Shown here: positions 16,555-24,888 of the stretch, piece after piece
Layout: the number at the start of each line of letters is the position of its first letter
How positions within the stretch are numbered: position 1 is the first letter of the stretch
Notes under the pieces: generated by a model
The model's database searches: none
Seen by the model: only the letters and a program-made list of their open reading frames with translations
What the model was told of the DNA's origin: nothing
Origin: Bacteriovoracia bacterium
Lineage (GTDB): Bacteria > Bdellovibrionota > Bacteriovoracia > Bacteriovoracales > Bacteriovoracaceae
Length of the DNA stretch: 64,000 bases
Direction: 5' to 3'
NCBI GenBank assembly: GCA_030431635.1
Contig: JAUIIL010000006.1
Coordinates: 124,001 to 188,000 of the forward strand
Program-made: the position numbers and the translations under genes

Positions 16555-18536
16555 TTCTTATTTATACTTGGTAAGATAAATAAATCATAAATGAGCCCAA
16601 AAAAGATAGTCAGTGACATACTAAGTCCAAACTGCCAAATTGGCAGGAAGTGATGAAAAGTGAAGTTTAAAAAACCTATAATTAAGATTAAGTTTGAAAA
16701 AATCATTGGTGTATAAACAGTTTCAGACATGGTCTGGAAAGACATCTTATTTTCAACTGCATGAATAATATGAATTGTCGAATCAACTATTATCCCAAAA
16801 GAAACGCTAAATGTGAGGACTGTAGCAAGGTTTAGCGATAGCCCAAATAACTTAAAGCTTATAAGTGTTAAAATAGGAGGGATAATATTAACAATAAGGA
16901 AAATGAAAAATTCTCTTAATCCTCGAAAGAGAACTCCTACTACGAGACTAACGAGTAAAAGCCCTATCAAAAAACTTTTCACTAGAGTTGTAATAATTCC
17001 AGTTTGAGATTTCATCAACCGGTAGTAAACTCCTGAAAAGTAATATTCTCTTTTTTCTTTTTTGAGTCTATTTTCTAGTTCTTTTAATAGCTCTTGGTAT
17101 TCAAGGGTATCTCTCGATTGTCCAAATAAGATAACTCTATAATCTTCATCAATTTGGCTTGGGGACAAAGCAGAGGGAACTTGACCTAGAAGAGGAAAAG
17201 CAGCGGCTTGATAATCAGGTAGTTTCATTTCGCCAGAATAAATATAGTTAGCTTCTTCAATGAGAGAACTTTGAGAAACACGTTTGGACTCTGCTCCTAT
17301 AATACTAAGAAGCTCCTTTTCGAGTTTGTTGATTTTTTTTACTTCATCATAATTTTGAGCAAGATTGATACCTGGGAAAACAATTTCCAGTAATGGAGTT
17401 CCAATAATGGTTTTTTCTATTTTCTTTGCATCTAAAATTAGTTTTGATTTTTGAGGGAAGAAATATAACGCTTCAACTTGAATGGGAATATTATTAATAA
17501 AAAAGATCCCAAAGAGGAAGGGAAGTGTAAATGACAAGTAAAGTAGGGGGCGTTGTACTTTTGGAGGGAGATATCCAATGATAATTGTTTTTAAATTACT
17601 TAAAGATTCTTTTTTATATAAAATTTGAAAAACAAAAAGGTTATAAAAAGATGAGAGCAAAAGAGAAGCAGAGGTTGTGAACGAGAAGATTTTGATGGCA
17701 GGGACATCACTAATACTTAGAGATGCAATCCCCATTACTGTTGTAATGAGCATGAAAAGAATAGGTTTTGTTTTAAGCCTTTTAAGTTCTTTAAAGGTTT
17801 TTAGAGACTTTAGAGAATAAAAAAGGTGGAAATTCAAGCTCAGTATTACGACGAAATTAACAAGAGGGGCGAGGGAAGAGAGAACATTACTTTCACCGTA
17901 AAAAAATTTTAAAAATAGTTGGGCCAAGACAATTGCTAGCAAAGGAAAATGAAAAAAGACAAGTGTTTCAGAGAAATTCTTTAACAAAAAAAACGACAGT
18001 AAAAGAGAGAGAATAATAAGACCAGGGAGAATAAATTTTTTAATATCAAGAGTTGTTTTTCCTATTTCGTAGTTAAGATAGGATAGACCTGATACAGAGT
18101 AGCTATTAAGAGGCATTTGTTCTTCCATCTTTTTAAACAATAGAGGAAGCTTAAACCTCTCTTCTGCTTGGGTAATGAGAATGAAAGAGATTTCGGACTT
18201 AGTTGCTAGTTGTATCGATAACAGAGGGTGTTGTTGATAGAAATGAATTTGATCTTCTAAAGACTCTTTCTTAGTAAGAGTCTTGGCAGATATAAGATCG
18301 TAATCTTCAAATGTTTCATCCAAGAAAGTTTCAATTTGACTAATATGGGAAGACTTTAAATCAGCTATCTCTGGGAATTGGATGATTGTATGTTCCGTTT
18401 TTGAAGCCTCAAAACTTTTCTGTGACTCAGAGGTAATAAGCAGATTTTCATCATTGTTCTGTTTTAAATCGTCCGTATAGATAAAACCACAAACAATTAA
18501 AATATAAATGAATAAAGTATAAAAGTTTTTTTTCAT
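16545..18536 (-). CDS. MMPL/RND-superfamily exporter of the phenolic-lipid operon
   Basis: About 663 residues from the ATG at 18536 (a GTG one codon earlier is possible). One N-terminal helix, a periplasmic domain (about 25-170), a block of helices (170-345), a second periplasmic domain, and a final helix block (about 505-660) with GIIVDSTIHIIHAVEN, the conserved helix of MMPL-type transporters. The duplicated layout matches proton-driven lipid exporters of the RND superfamily (MmpL, HpnN). It is last of five coupled genes with a type III PKS and a YceI protein, so the likely cargo is the phenolic lipid or a quinone derived from it; this is inference. Confidence 0.85.
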   Translation of the reverse strand: MKKNFYTLFIYILIVCGFIYTDDLKQNNDENLLITSESQKSFEASKTEHTIIQFPEIADLKSSHISQIETFLDETFEDYDLISAKTLTKKESLEDQIHFYQQHPLLSIQLATKSEISFILITQAEERFKLPLLFKKMEEQMPLNSYSVSGLSYLNYEIGKTTLDIKKFILPGLIILSLLLSFFLLKNFSETLVFFHFPLLAIVLAQLFLKFFYGESNVLSSLAPLVNFVVILSLNFHLFYSLKSLKTFKELKRLKTKPILFMLITTVMGIASLSISDVPAIKIFSFTTSASLLLSSFYNLFVFQILYKKESLSNLKTIIIGYLPPKVQRPLLYLSFTLPFLFGIFFINNIPIQVEALYFFPQKSKLILDAKKIEKTIIGTPLLEIVFPGINLAQNYDEVKKINKLEKELLSIIGAESKRVSQSSLIEEANYIYSGEMKLPDYQAAAFPLLGQVPSALSPSQIDEDYRVILFGQSRDTLEYQELLKELENRLKKEKREYYFSGVYYRLMKSQTGIITTLVKSFLIGLLLVSLVVGVLFRGLREFFIFLIVNIIPPILTLISFKLFGLSLNLATVLTFSVSFGIIVDSTIHIIHAVENKMSFQTMSETVYTPMIFSNLILIIGFLNFTFHHFLPIWQFGLSMSLTIFFGLIYDLFILPSINKKGP

Positions 18537-19090
18537 CACTCAATCTTGAGATCAAATTTAACATCAAATGTATCTCGTACTGATGCAACGGATATAGATG
18601 GGTCTGGAATTCCATACTCCTTAAGACTAAAAGAAGAACTTCCTTTGATATAAAAAGATTTTTCTTTTTTATAAATCTTATACTTAATAGTTTTCATGAG
18701 AGTCTTATCTCTGATTGTAAGATTCCCCTGAAATTTTCCAACATGTTCTTTTAAGGGAATCCGTTGATTACTTGTAAAAGTAATTTTATTAAATTTTTTA
18801 CTTTCAAGACATAGAGTATACATTTTTTCGTTACGAGAATCGCTATCTGTATCAAGACTATTGCTATTAACAGTAATAACAACGTTATTAATAAAGTTAG
18901 AGTCCTTAATAATTTGAACTTGAAATTCTTTTGGATACCCTTCGAAAGAGGTGGTAATAAGACCTAACTTAGTACTTTCGCTCTCAAAGAAGAGATATTC
19001 TTTAGATTTTTTTGCCTCATCGAAGTTCTTAAACTTCAAATCTTTAGCTTGAACTAAAAAAGTTAAGAAAAGGAGAAGAAAAGTTTTCAT
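18536..19090 (-). CDS. YceI-family periplasmic lipid-binding protein
   Basis: 184 residues with a signal peptide (MKTFLLLFLTFLVQA) and the YceI lipocalin-like pattern: SLDTDSDSRNEKMYTLCL, FNKITFTSNQRI, FQGNLTIRDKT and the late SLKEYGIPDPS...VRDTFDVKFDL. YceI proteins hold isoprenoid or other amphiphilic lipids in a beta-barrel in the periplasm. It overlaps the methylase gene before it by four bases (ATGA) and the exporter after it by one base, so it is translated with the enzymes and exporter. It probably receives the product at the periplasmic side. Confidence 0.85.
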   Translation of the reverse strand: MKTFLLLFLTFLVQAKDLKFKNFDEAKKSKEYLFFESESTKLGLITTSFEGYPKEFQVQIIKDSNFINNVVITVNSNSLDTDSDSRNEKMYTLCLESKKFNKITFTSNQRIPLKEHVGKFQGNLTIRDKTLMKTIKYKIYKKEKSFYIKGSSSFSLKEYGIPDPSISVASVRDTFDVKFDLKIE

Positions 19091-19623
19091 AGAACTTCCT
19101 TTGAGTAGAGGTAGATATTCTCAGTTTCTATTCTAAATTTTAAGAAGATAATCTTAAAAAGCAAGAAAAAGACAAGAGTGTAGTAACATTGAAAAAGAGC
19201 CGGAACTGCGATGAATTCAATGATGACAGCAAGATAATTTGGTTGATTAAAATACTTATACAACCCAGTTTTAATAATAGGAGCCTTTTGGGAGTGAGAG
19301 AAGATTTTAGTGTTCCAATAAACACCTAGCTCTCTCATGCTATGAATTCTTAAAAAAATTGAAATGAATAGGAGAGCTATGGATAGTAAGACAACTGGGA
19401 TAGTATTGAGAGAGCCAACTGTGAAAAACTCAAAAATCAGAGACACGAACCACAAAGAATGCAAAATAATCATTAATTTCCTCTGAATTTGTCCGACTTC
19501 TTCAATATTACATCCAGACTTTATTTTTAATTTCTTTTCGTTTCGTTGGGCGACTCTAAGTTCAAATATCCTATAGAAAATGAACCCAACGATAAAAAAA
19601 ATAAAATAAAAGCTATCATTCAT
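19087..19623 (-). CDS. Isoprenylcysteine-carboxyl-methyltransferase-like membrane methylase
   Basis: 178 residues with about five membrane helices and the ICMT/PEMT C-terminal motifs: LGVYWNTKIF, GLYKYFNQPNYLAVIIEF and a final acidic stretch RIETENIYLY. ICMT-like proteins next to type III PKS genes methylate alkylresorcinol-type phenolic lipids (SrsB in Streptomyces griseus is the known case). The ATG overlaps the PKS stop by one base (TAATG), and the YceI gene overlaps its stop by four bases. Confidence 0.88.
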   Translation of the reverse strand: MNDSFYFIFFIVGFIFYRIFELRVAQRNEKKLKIKSGCNIEEVGQIQRKLMIILHSLWFVSLIFEFFTVGSLNTIPVVLLSIALLFISIFLRIHSMRELGVYWNTKIFSHSQKAPIIKTGLYKYFNQPNYLAVIIEFIAVPALFQCYYTLVFFLLFKIIFLKFRIETENIYLYSKEVL

Positions 19624-20681
19624 TATGATACCTTTCTTAGTAGAGTTATTTCAGTATTAAAAGCTGGCCCCATCGCCATGAGTGTTCCAAACTCTCCTGT
19701 TTTTGCATTACATTCATTCAAATTTCTCTCTAAAACATTTAACACAGAGACTGAGGACATATTTCCATGTTCCCATAAACTTTTCCAGCTATGGGAAAAA
19801 TCATCATCACTCAACTGCATTGCTTCAGCGAGTGCTTGCAGAACCTTAGGGCCACCAGGATGGCTTATGACAAATTTAATATCTTTCAATGACATCTGAT
19901 TTTTATCTAAAAGAAGCTTCACATTTGAGGGGATCTCTTTTTTCACAAGTTCAGAAACATCACCACTTAATACTATTTTGAACCCACTATCAACAATATC
20001 CCATCCCATCGTATCAGGAGTATTGGGGTAGAAGAAACTCTCATAATCTTTAATCTGAAATTTTCCTTGCTTAGATAAAGGATGTTCTTCACCTGCCAAC
20101 AAAACAGCAGCAGCTCCATCTCCAAATAAGGCCGTGGCCACTAAATTGGCCATTGTTGTATCTTGCATCTGAAAGGTAAGAGAGCACAGCTCCACTGCTG
20201 CAACAATGACGAGCTGGTCTTTATGAGTTGCTAAGTAGTCATGTGCTCTATTTAGGGAAGAGCATCCTCCAAGGCACCCAAATCCAAACAAAGGAAGCCT
20301 CTTTGTTTGGGGTGAAAACTCAAGCTCGTTCATCATTAAAGTATCTAGAGAAGGAATACTGAAACCAGTTACAGAGGTTGTAATAAGCATACCAATATCA
20401 CTGGCCTTGAGTTGATTTTTCTCAAGCAGATCTTTCACGGCCTTAACACTAAGCTCTTTTGCTTTTTCTTTCCATACTTGATTTCTTTGAGCAAAAGTTG
20501 TGAGAAGGGCGACTTCATGTAAAGGAATACATGTTGCTCTCTCTCCTACCTTGACGCTCCTATGAAATTTTTGAATAACAGATTTATGAGAAGGCCAAAT
20601 AGTGCTTAAAAAATCAAAAGCTTGGTCTTGTGTGAAGCGGTTGTCAGGAAATTGTGTTTTAGCATCAATTATATAACTCAT
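19623..20681 (-). CDS. Type III polyketide synthase (SrsA-like)
   Basis: 352 residues of the chalcone/stilbene synthase family. The catalytic triad is visible: Cys136 in GFGCLGGCSS, His274 in ISHPGG and Asn307 in EHGNMSS. A homodimeric enzyme condensing a fatty acyl starter with malonyl-CoA to a resorcinol or pyrone is expected. The neighbours are the same enzyme types as Streptomyces srsA-srsB-srsC (PKS, methylase, flavoprotein), in different order, so an alkylresorcinol or benzoquinone lipid is the likely product. A GAAGGAGG ribosome binding site precedes the ATG. Confidence 0.94.
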   Translation of the reverse strand: MSYIIDAKTQFPDNRFTQDQAFDFLSTIWPSHKSVIQKFHRSVKVGERATCIPLHEVALLTTFAQRNQVWKEKAKELSVKAVKDLLEKNQLKASDIGMLITTSVTGFSIPSLDTLMMNELEFSPQTKRLPLFGFGCLGGCSSLNRAHDYLATHKDQLVIVAAVELCSLTFQMQDTTMANLVATALFGDGAAAVLLAGEEHPLSKQGKFQIKDYESFFYPNTPDTMGWDIVDSGFKIVLSGDVSELVKKEIPSNVKLLLDKNQMSLKDIKFVISHPGGPKVLQALAEAMQLSDDDFSHSWKSLWEHGNMSSVSVLNVLERNLNECNAKTGEFGTLMAMGPAFNTEITLLRKVS

Positions 20682-20696
20682 AAGTACCTCCTTCTT

Positions 20697-21869
20697 TTAA
20701 GGTAAGAGTATTTTTTTTATTCCCTGAAAAGGAGAATAGATATTGCCAATAATCCCAATGAAGGTATCTGCCTTCATCTGGTTCCTTTTTAAGTAGCGAG
20801 CAATGGAATTACTTAATCTGGGAGAGCGAATAATCATTTGAAAAACATGGTTAAGAATATTTTTTTGTCTGAAATGTCTTTTCTTCATTTTTTTATAATT
20901 TTTCAAAGCTGCATATAGAGGATAGCGCTTAATTTGTTCACAAAGAAGATAAGAGCTAAATAAAGCGTTAAAGATTCCTTCACCAGTCAGTGGATCAATA
21001 AAGCCTGCACTATCTCCGACATAAGCAATTCCATCACCAGCAATGAAATGATTTTTTTGTGATATTGGGTAAGCACAATGGATTTCTTGAGAGGGTTCAA
21101 TTTTTTTAAACATTGCACTTAGATGTTTTGAGTGCTCAATATAATGGTTAATGATTTGAAATGGTCGTTTATTCTTTAAAAGCTCTTTATCACAGACGAT
21201 AGAGAAGTTGGTTTCTTTTTCGTGGATGGGGTCTAGTCCACAATATGATCCATCTTTAAAAATATGCATTTGTCCCACTCTCGAATAATGAGTAAGGCCT
21301 TTAAGTGGCAGAAAACAGTGCAGGGCGATTCTATTGCCTTTTTTCTCTTGGGTATGATGAAATATCTTTCCAACCTGAGTGTGAAGTCCATCAGCAGCGA
21401 TAACGAGATCAAACATTTTGAGTTCATCATTAATAGATGTGTGAAAAACACCGCCTCTGCGGATAAGCTCTTTGAGAGAGTGCCCTTTAATAAAATTAAC
21501 ATTTGAGAAGTCTTGCAGTTTGTTTTGAAGAGCTTCATCAAATTTCTTTCTATTCACAGAGAGTCCGAAAGCCTTGTTTGATAAATTTTGAAAACGGGGA
21601 AAAAAGCTCAATAGTTCAGTTTGATTGGGTGAGATAATCTTCATCCCATGTAGGGACTTAAATTGTTCTTTTAAAGGTGCTAGAAGCTCTAGTTTTCTCA
21701 AAAGCTCAACTCCTTGAGGGCAGAGGTACTCTCCACAAACTTTTCTCTTCGTTGTTAAGTTTTTATCAATAATAGTTATTTGATGACCTTGCTTCGCCAG
21801 TTGAATGGCCGAAAGCGAACCAGCAGGGCCAGCACCGACAATAAGAATGTTAAGTTTTACTGATGTCAT
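20697..21869 (-). CDS. FAD-dependent monooxygenase (SrsC-like)
   Basis: 390 residues of the geranylgeranyl-reductase/aromatic-hydroxylase flavoprotein family: N-terminal dinucleotide motif ILIVGAGPAGSLSAIQLA (about 8-25), CGEYLCPQG (about 46-54) and the FAD-ribityl motif YVGDSAGFIDPLTGEGIFNA near residue 300. In this context it probably hydroxylates or oxidises the phenolic ring made by the PKS. It is the first gene of the five-gene operon and is divergent from the LuxR-type regulator, with 104 bases between them. Confidence 0.88.
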   Translation of the reverse strand: MTSVKLNILIVGAGPAGSLSAIQLAKQGHQITIIDKNLTTKRKVCGEYLCPQGVELLRKLELLAPLKEQFKSLHGMKIISPNQTELLSFFPRFQNLSNKAFGLSVNRKKFDEALQNKLQDFSNVNFIKGHSLKELIRRGGVFHTSINDELKMFDLVIAADGLHTQVGKIFHHTQEKKGNRIALHCFLPLKGLTHYSRVGQMHIFKDGSYCGLDPIHEKETNFSIVCDKELLKNKRPFQIINHYIEHSKHLSAMFKKIEPSQEIHCAYPISQKNHFIAGDGIAYVGDSAGFIDPLTGEGIFNALFSSYLLCEQIKRYPLYAALKNYKKMKKRHFRQKNILNHVFQMIIRSPRLSNSIARYLKRNQMKADTFIGIIGNIYSPFQGIKKILLP

Positions 21870-21883
21870 AAAAAACCTCTTTC

Positions 21884-21911
21884 TTGCTTGATGCTATTTT
21901 CGCACTATAAT
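21884..21911 (+). promoter_or_regulatory. Promoter of LuxR-type regulator gene
   Basis: -35-like TTGCTT (21884-21889) and a consensus TATAAT (21906-21911), 16 bases apart, on the plus strand. A start near 21918 gives a leader of about 55 bases that contains the inverted repeat at 21936-21955. Confidence 0.6.
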
Positions 21912-21935
21912 GGAGAAAGATATATCCAACATTTG

Positions 21936-21955
21936 TAATATTGTTAGTAATATTA
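21936..21955. promoter_or_regulatory. Inverted repeat, candidate LuxR-type operator
   Basis: Perfect arms TAATATT and AATATTA around GTTAGT, 20 bases in all, in the gap between the phenolic-lipid operon and the divergent regulator. LuxR/FixJ-type dimers commonly bind 18-20 base palindromes. The pattern also reads as a direct repeat of GTAATATT, so it may be AT-rich coincidence. Confidence 0.4.
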
Positions 21956-21973
21956 GGAGGTTAGTGCACATTT

Positions 21974-22480
21974 ATGCAACAAGTGTTCTATAAAGATATT
22001 ATATTGAACATCGTTATTTTAACGTTTATTTCAGCGTTTGTCGGAATTGATGTTGTTCACGATATGGCCGAAGGGCTACCAGCGAGGCATTATTGGCACG
22101 AATTAGTGATGGTAGGTTTTTGTCTTATATGGATTTGCTATCAGCTTTCAGTTGTTATTAGAAAAAGGCAAAAAGTAGAAAGACTAAATCTAGAACTTTC
22201 AAAGGTCTCAACTGAAAGAGATTACTATCTACATAAAATTTCAAGTATAAAAGCTGACTTTCAAGAAACAGTGGATAACCAGTTTAACCTTTGGGGTCTT
22301 AGTTCAGGAGAGAAAGATATTGCTCTTTTACTCATCAAGGGGCTTAGTATGAAAGAGATCGCTCAATTAAGAAGTTCAAATGAGAGTACGGTAAGGCAGC
22401 AGTCTCTCTCTATTTATAAAAAATCTCAGCTTTCTAATAGACAACATCTTGCGGCTTTTTTTCTCGACGATCTTTTTTAA
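21974..22480 (+). CDS. Membrane-anchored LuxR-type transcriptional regulator
   Basis: 168 residues. Two hydrophobic segments at about 8-27 and 42-63, a short coiled coil (65-95), and a C-terminal LuxR/FixJ-type helix-turn-helix at about 107-165 (LSSGEKDIALLLIKGLSMKE, then ESTVRQQSLSIYKKSQLSNR). This makes it a membrane-bound one-component regulator or an orphan response protein. It is divergent from the phenolic-lipid operon, so that operon is its most likely target (inference). An AGGAGG lies 13 bases before the ATG, further than usual. Its tail overlaps the convergent Crp/Fnr gene. Confidence 0.82.
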   Translation: MQQVFYKDIILNIVILTFISAFVGIDVVHDMAEGLPARHYWHELVMVGFCLIWICYQLSVVIRKRQKVERLNLELSKVSTERDYYLHKISSIKADFQETVDNQFNLWGLSSGEKDIALLLIKGLSMKEIAQLRSSNESTVRQQSLSIYKKSQLSNRQHLAAFFLDDLF

Positions 22481-23085
22481 TCTTTATAGGAAATCAATTT
22501 TTTGTTATCTATAATTTTAAAATCACGTCCTTGTTTTTCAATAAGACCAAGTTCTGTTAGTTGAGTCATAACTCTTGTAACTGTTTCAAAAGTACTACCT
22601 GAGTACTCAGCGATTTCTTTTCTTGTCCAAATATGATGGGGGTGTCTAAGTTTAAGAAAAAGTAATGAATCAACAATTCTCTTTGTGACTGATTTATCAC
22701 TTAACCCAGACATCCTCAGCTCAATAGAACCTAAATCTTTGGCCATTATCTGAGCAAGATTCATGATTAACTGAGGTTCTTCTAAGCAAATTCTTTCGCA
22801 TTCATCTCTTGAGATAACAATGAGACTTGTTTTTTCAAGGGCAACTGAGCTCGCGTGGTATTGTTCCTTGGCCAAGTAAGAACGATGCCCCATGACACTA
22901 CCACTGGTGAAAATTCGTAGGAAAGTTTCTTTACCAGACTCAGTGATATGAAAAAGTCCAACAATTCCCTCATGAACAAAATAAATATTTTGAGGAGTAT
23001 CTCCTTGGTAGTAAATGACTTCGCCTTTTTTACACTCTATCTCTTGGTAATTTTGTAGGAAAGGTTTAACAAACTTAAAAAACAT
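22477..23085 (-). CDS. Crp/Fnr-family regulator of the persulfide operon
   Basis: 202 residues: cyclic-nucleotide-like beta-roll (10-120), dimer helix (about 120-145) and winged helix-turn-helix (160-195). The recognition helix GSTFETVTRVM keeps the Glu and Arg that give FNR its TTGAT...ATCAA specificity (FNR has ETISR). The N-terminal cysteine cluster of true FNR is absent, so it probably senses something other than oxygen through an Fe-S cluster, perhaps sulfide or redox state. A perfect FNR-type box lies between it and the divergent persulfide operon. Confidence 0.9.
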   Translation of the reverse strand: MFFKFVKPFLQNYQEIECKKGEVIYYQGDTPQNIYFVHEGIVGLFHITESGKETFLRIFTSGSVMGHRSYLAKEQYHASSVALEKTSLIVISRDECERICLEEPQLIMNLAQIMAKDLGSIELRMSGLSDKSVTKRIVDSLLFLKLRHPHHIWTRKEIAEYSGSTFETVTRVMTQLTELGLIEKQGRDFKIIDNKKLISYKD

Positions 23086-23117
23086 AACAAAAACAATGGG
23101 TTATAGTTTATATAAAA

Positions 23118-23159
23118 TTGATCGTGATCAAAGTTTATCTTCTTCTTTTCAATTACGAT
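23118..23159 (+). promoter_or_regulatory. FNR-type box and promoter of persulfide operon
   Basis: Perfect palindrome TTGATCGTGATCAA at 23118-23131. A -10-like TACGAT lies at 23154-23159, which puts the box centre about 41.5 bases before the expected start near 23166, the classic class II activator position. The box also sits 33 bases before the Crp/Fnr gene on the other strand, so it may serve autoregulation. Confidence 0.8.
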
Positions 23160-23191
23160 AGAAAAAAGACTTTGAGCATGGAGGATTTAAA

Positions 23192-24049
23192 ATGCAAGTA
23201 CAAGTAAAAGAGTTTTATGATCCCGATACCTTTACCCTAACTTATGTTGTTTACGATAAAACAAGCCATGATGCCGTTGTCATCGATCCTGTTCTTGATT
23301 ATGACCCCGCCGCTTCAAAAATTAGTTTTAGCTCGGTCGATAAACTCGAAAAATTCATCAAAGAAAATGAGCTTAATCTTCACTTTATTTTGGAAACTCA
23401 TGCCCATGCAGATCATTTAACGGGGGCCGCTGAACTTAAGAAATGCTTCCCTAAAGCCCGTATTGGTATTGGGGAGAATATTACTAAAGTGCAAGATCTC
23501 TTCAAAGGAGTTTATAATCTTAAAGATTTTAACACCAATGGAATTCAATTTGATGAACTCTTAAATGAGAGAGAGATTTTAAAAGCGGGAACTATTTCTA
23601 TTAAAACATTCTTTACACCTGGGCATACTCCTGCTTGTTCTTCATATTTAATTGAGCAAAACCTGTTCACTGGGGATGCTTTATTTATGCCTGACTTTGG
23701 AACTGGAAGGTGTGACTTTCCAGCAGGGAGCTCAAAAGATTTATATCACTCAGTTCATGAGAAGCTCTATTCTTTGCCAGATAAGACAAGGGTTTATACT
23801 GGACATGATTATCAACCCAACGGAAGAGAGTTAAAGTTTGTCTCTACGATAGGAGAAAACAAGAAAAATAATATTCAACTTAATGAAAAAACAACTGAAG
23901 AGGAGTTTATTGTTTTTAGAGATAAAAGAGATGCAACTCTTAAGGCCCCAAGGCTTTTGCTACCAAGTATCCAAGTTAATATTGATGCGGGCCATCTGCC
24001 CAAAGAAGAAGATAATGGAGTAAAGTATTTAAAAATCCCGGTAAGATAG
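23192..24049 (+). CDS. Persulfide dioxygenase-like MBL-fold protein
   Basis: 285 residues, metallo-beta-lactamase fold of the ETHE1/Blh group. Metal motif ETHAHADHLTG (His70, His72, Asp74, His75), then TPGHTPACSSYL and FTGDALFMPDFGTGRCDFPAG, all characteristic of glutathione-persulfide dioxygenases, which turn GSSH plus O2 into sulfite. An N-terminal extension DPDTFTLTYVVYD is also typical. It is the first gene of an operon with two YeeE/YedE half-transporters and a CXXGXR phosphatase/rhodanese-like protein, and follows an FNR-type box. Confidence 0.92.
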   Translation: MQVQVKEFYDPDTFTLTYVVYDKTSHDAVVIDPVLDYDPAASKISFSSVDKLEKFIKENELNLHFILETHAHADHLTGAAELKKCFPKARIGIGENITKVQDLFKGVYNLKDFNTNGIQFDELLNEREILKAGTISIKTFFTPGHTPACSSYLIEQNLFTGDALFMPDFGTGRCDFPAGSSKDLYHSVHEKLYSLPDKTRVYTGHDYQPNGRELKFVSTIGENKKNNIQLNEKTTEEEFIVFRDKRDATLKAPRLLLPSIQVNIDAGHLPKEEDNGVKYLKIPVR

Positions 24050-24059
24050 GAGTTTATCA

Positions 24060-24473
24060 ATGGAAAATGTTTTAAATCCTCTCATTGGAGGATTGCTAAT
24101 TGGACTTTCAAGTTCTCTCCTTTTAGGAGGAATTGGAAGAATTGCTGGTATAAGTGGAATTTTAGGTTCAAGTCTTGCAAAGTTTCACGTGGATAACCTA
24201 TGGAAATATTACTTCTTATTTGGTCTTATTTTAGGAGGTTTTTTCATGTATGTGGTTTACCCTCAAATGTTTCATTACAAAATAAGCTTTAGTGAAAGTA
24301 AGTTGATCATAGCGGGACTTCTAGTTGGCTATGGAACTCGTCTAGGAAGTGGGTGTACCTCTGGTCATGGTGTATGTGGGGTGGCCAGAATGGCGAAGAG
24401 ATCTTTCGTTGCAACTTTAACCTTCATTCTTTTTGGCATTTTAACTGTGGCAGTTCAAGGAGCATTATCATGA
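24060..24473 (+). CDS. YeeE/YedE-family sulfur transporter half (PmpA-like)
   Basis: 137 residues, about four hydrophobic helices, with the conserved Cys/Gly motif GSGCTSGHGVCGVARM typical of the DUF395 (YeeE/YedE, PmpA) family of thiosulfate or sulfur-compound permeases. It begins 10 bases after the persulfide dioxygenase gene with GGAG and overlaps the second half by four bases (ATGA). The two halves together would equal one full-length YeeE protein. Confidence 0.9.
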   Translation: MENVLNPLIGGLLIGLSSSLLLGGIGRIAGISGILGSSLAKFHVDNLWKYYFLFGLILGGFFMYVVYPQMFHYKISFSESKLIIAGLLVGYGTRLGSGCTSGHGVCGVARMAKRSFVATLTFILFGILTVAVQGALS

Positions 24474-24886
24474 TTGGACATATGATATCTTTAGGTGCGG
24501 GTGTTATCTTTGCAATAGGTCTTTCTTTATCGGGAATGATTAATCCAGATAAAGTCATTGGATTCTTAGATATATTTGGAAATTGGGACTATGCACTTGT
24601 CTTCGTGATGGCAGGAGCTGTTATTTTTAACTTCTTTTCCTTTCGTTTTTTACGTTCTAGAAAACCTATTTGTTCCCATTCTCATTTTTGGCCAACAAAA
24701 ATGGAAGTTGATAAAAACCTTTTCATTGGTTCTGCCTTGTTTGGAATCGGTTGGGGGTTAGCGGGAATTTGTCCAGGCCCTGCGATTGTCAATCTTGTTA
24801 CGCTCGAACCAAAAGCTTTTGTTTTTGTTCTCTCTCTTGTCATGGGCATGTTTCTTTTTAAAGTAACACAAAAACTTTGGGAGTAA
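24470..24886 (+). CDS. YeeE/YedE-family sulfur transporter half (PmpB-like)
   Basis: 138 residues from the ATG at 24470, which overlaps the upstream stop (ATGA); a longer in-frame version starting at 24353 would read through the other gene and is unlikely. Motifs LSGMINPDKVIGFLDIFG and GWGLAGICPGPAIVNL are the second-half signature of the PmpB/YeeE family. It works with the first half to move a sulfur compound, likely feeding or relieving persulfide metabolism. Confidence 0.9.
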   Translation: MIGHMISLGAGVIFAIGLSLSGMINPDKVIGFLDIFGNWDYALVFVMAGAVIFNFFSFRFLRSRKPICSHSHFWPTKMEVDKNLFIGSALFGIGWGLAGICPGPAIVNLVTLEPKAFVFVLSLVMGMFLFKVTQKLWE

Positions 24887-24888
24887 GT

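Noticed and set aside
24353-24886. Longer start for the second YeeE/YedE half
   Set aside because: It would overlap the first half by 120 bases in another frame; the ATGA overlap at 24470 is far more natural.
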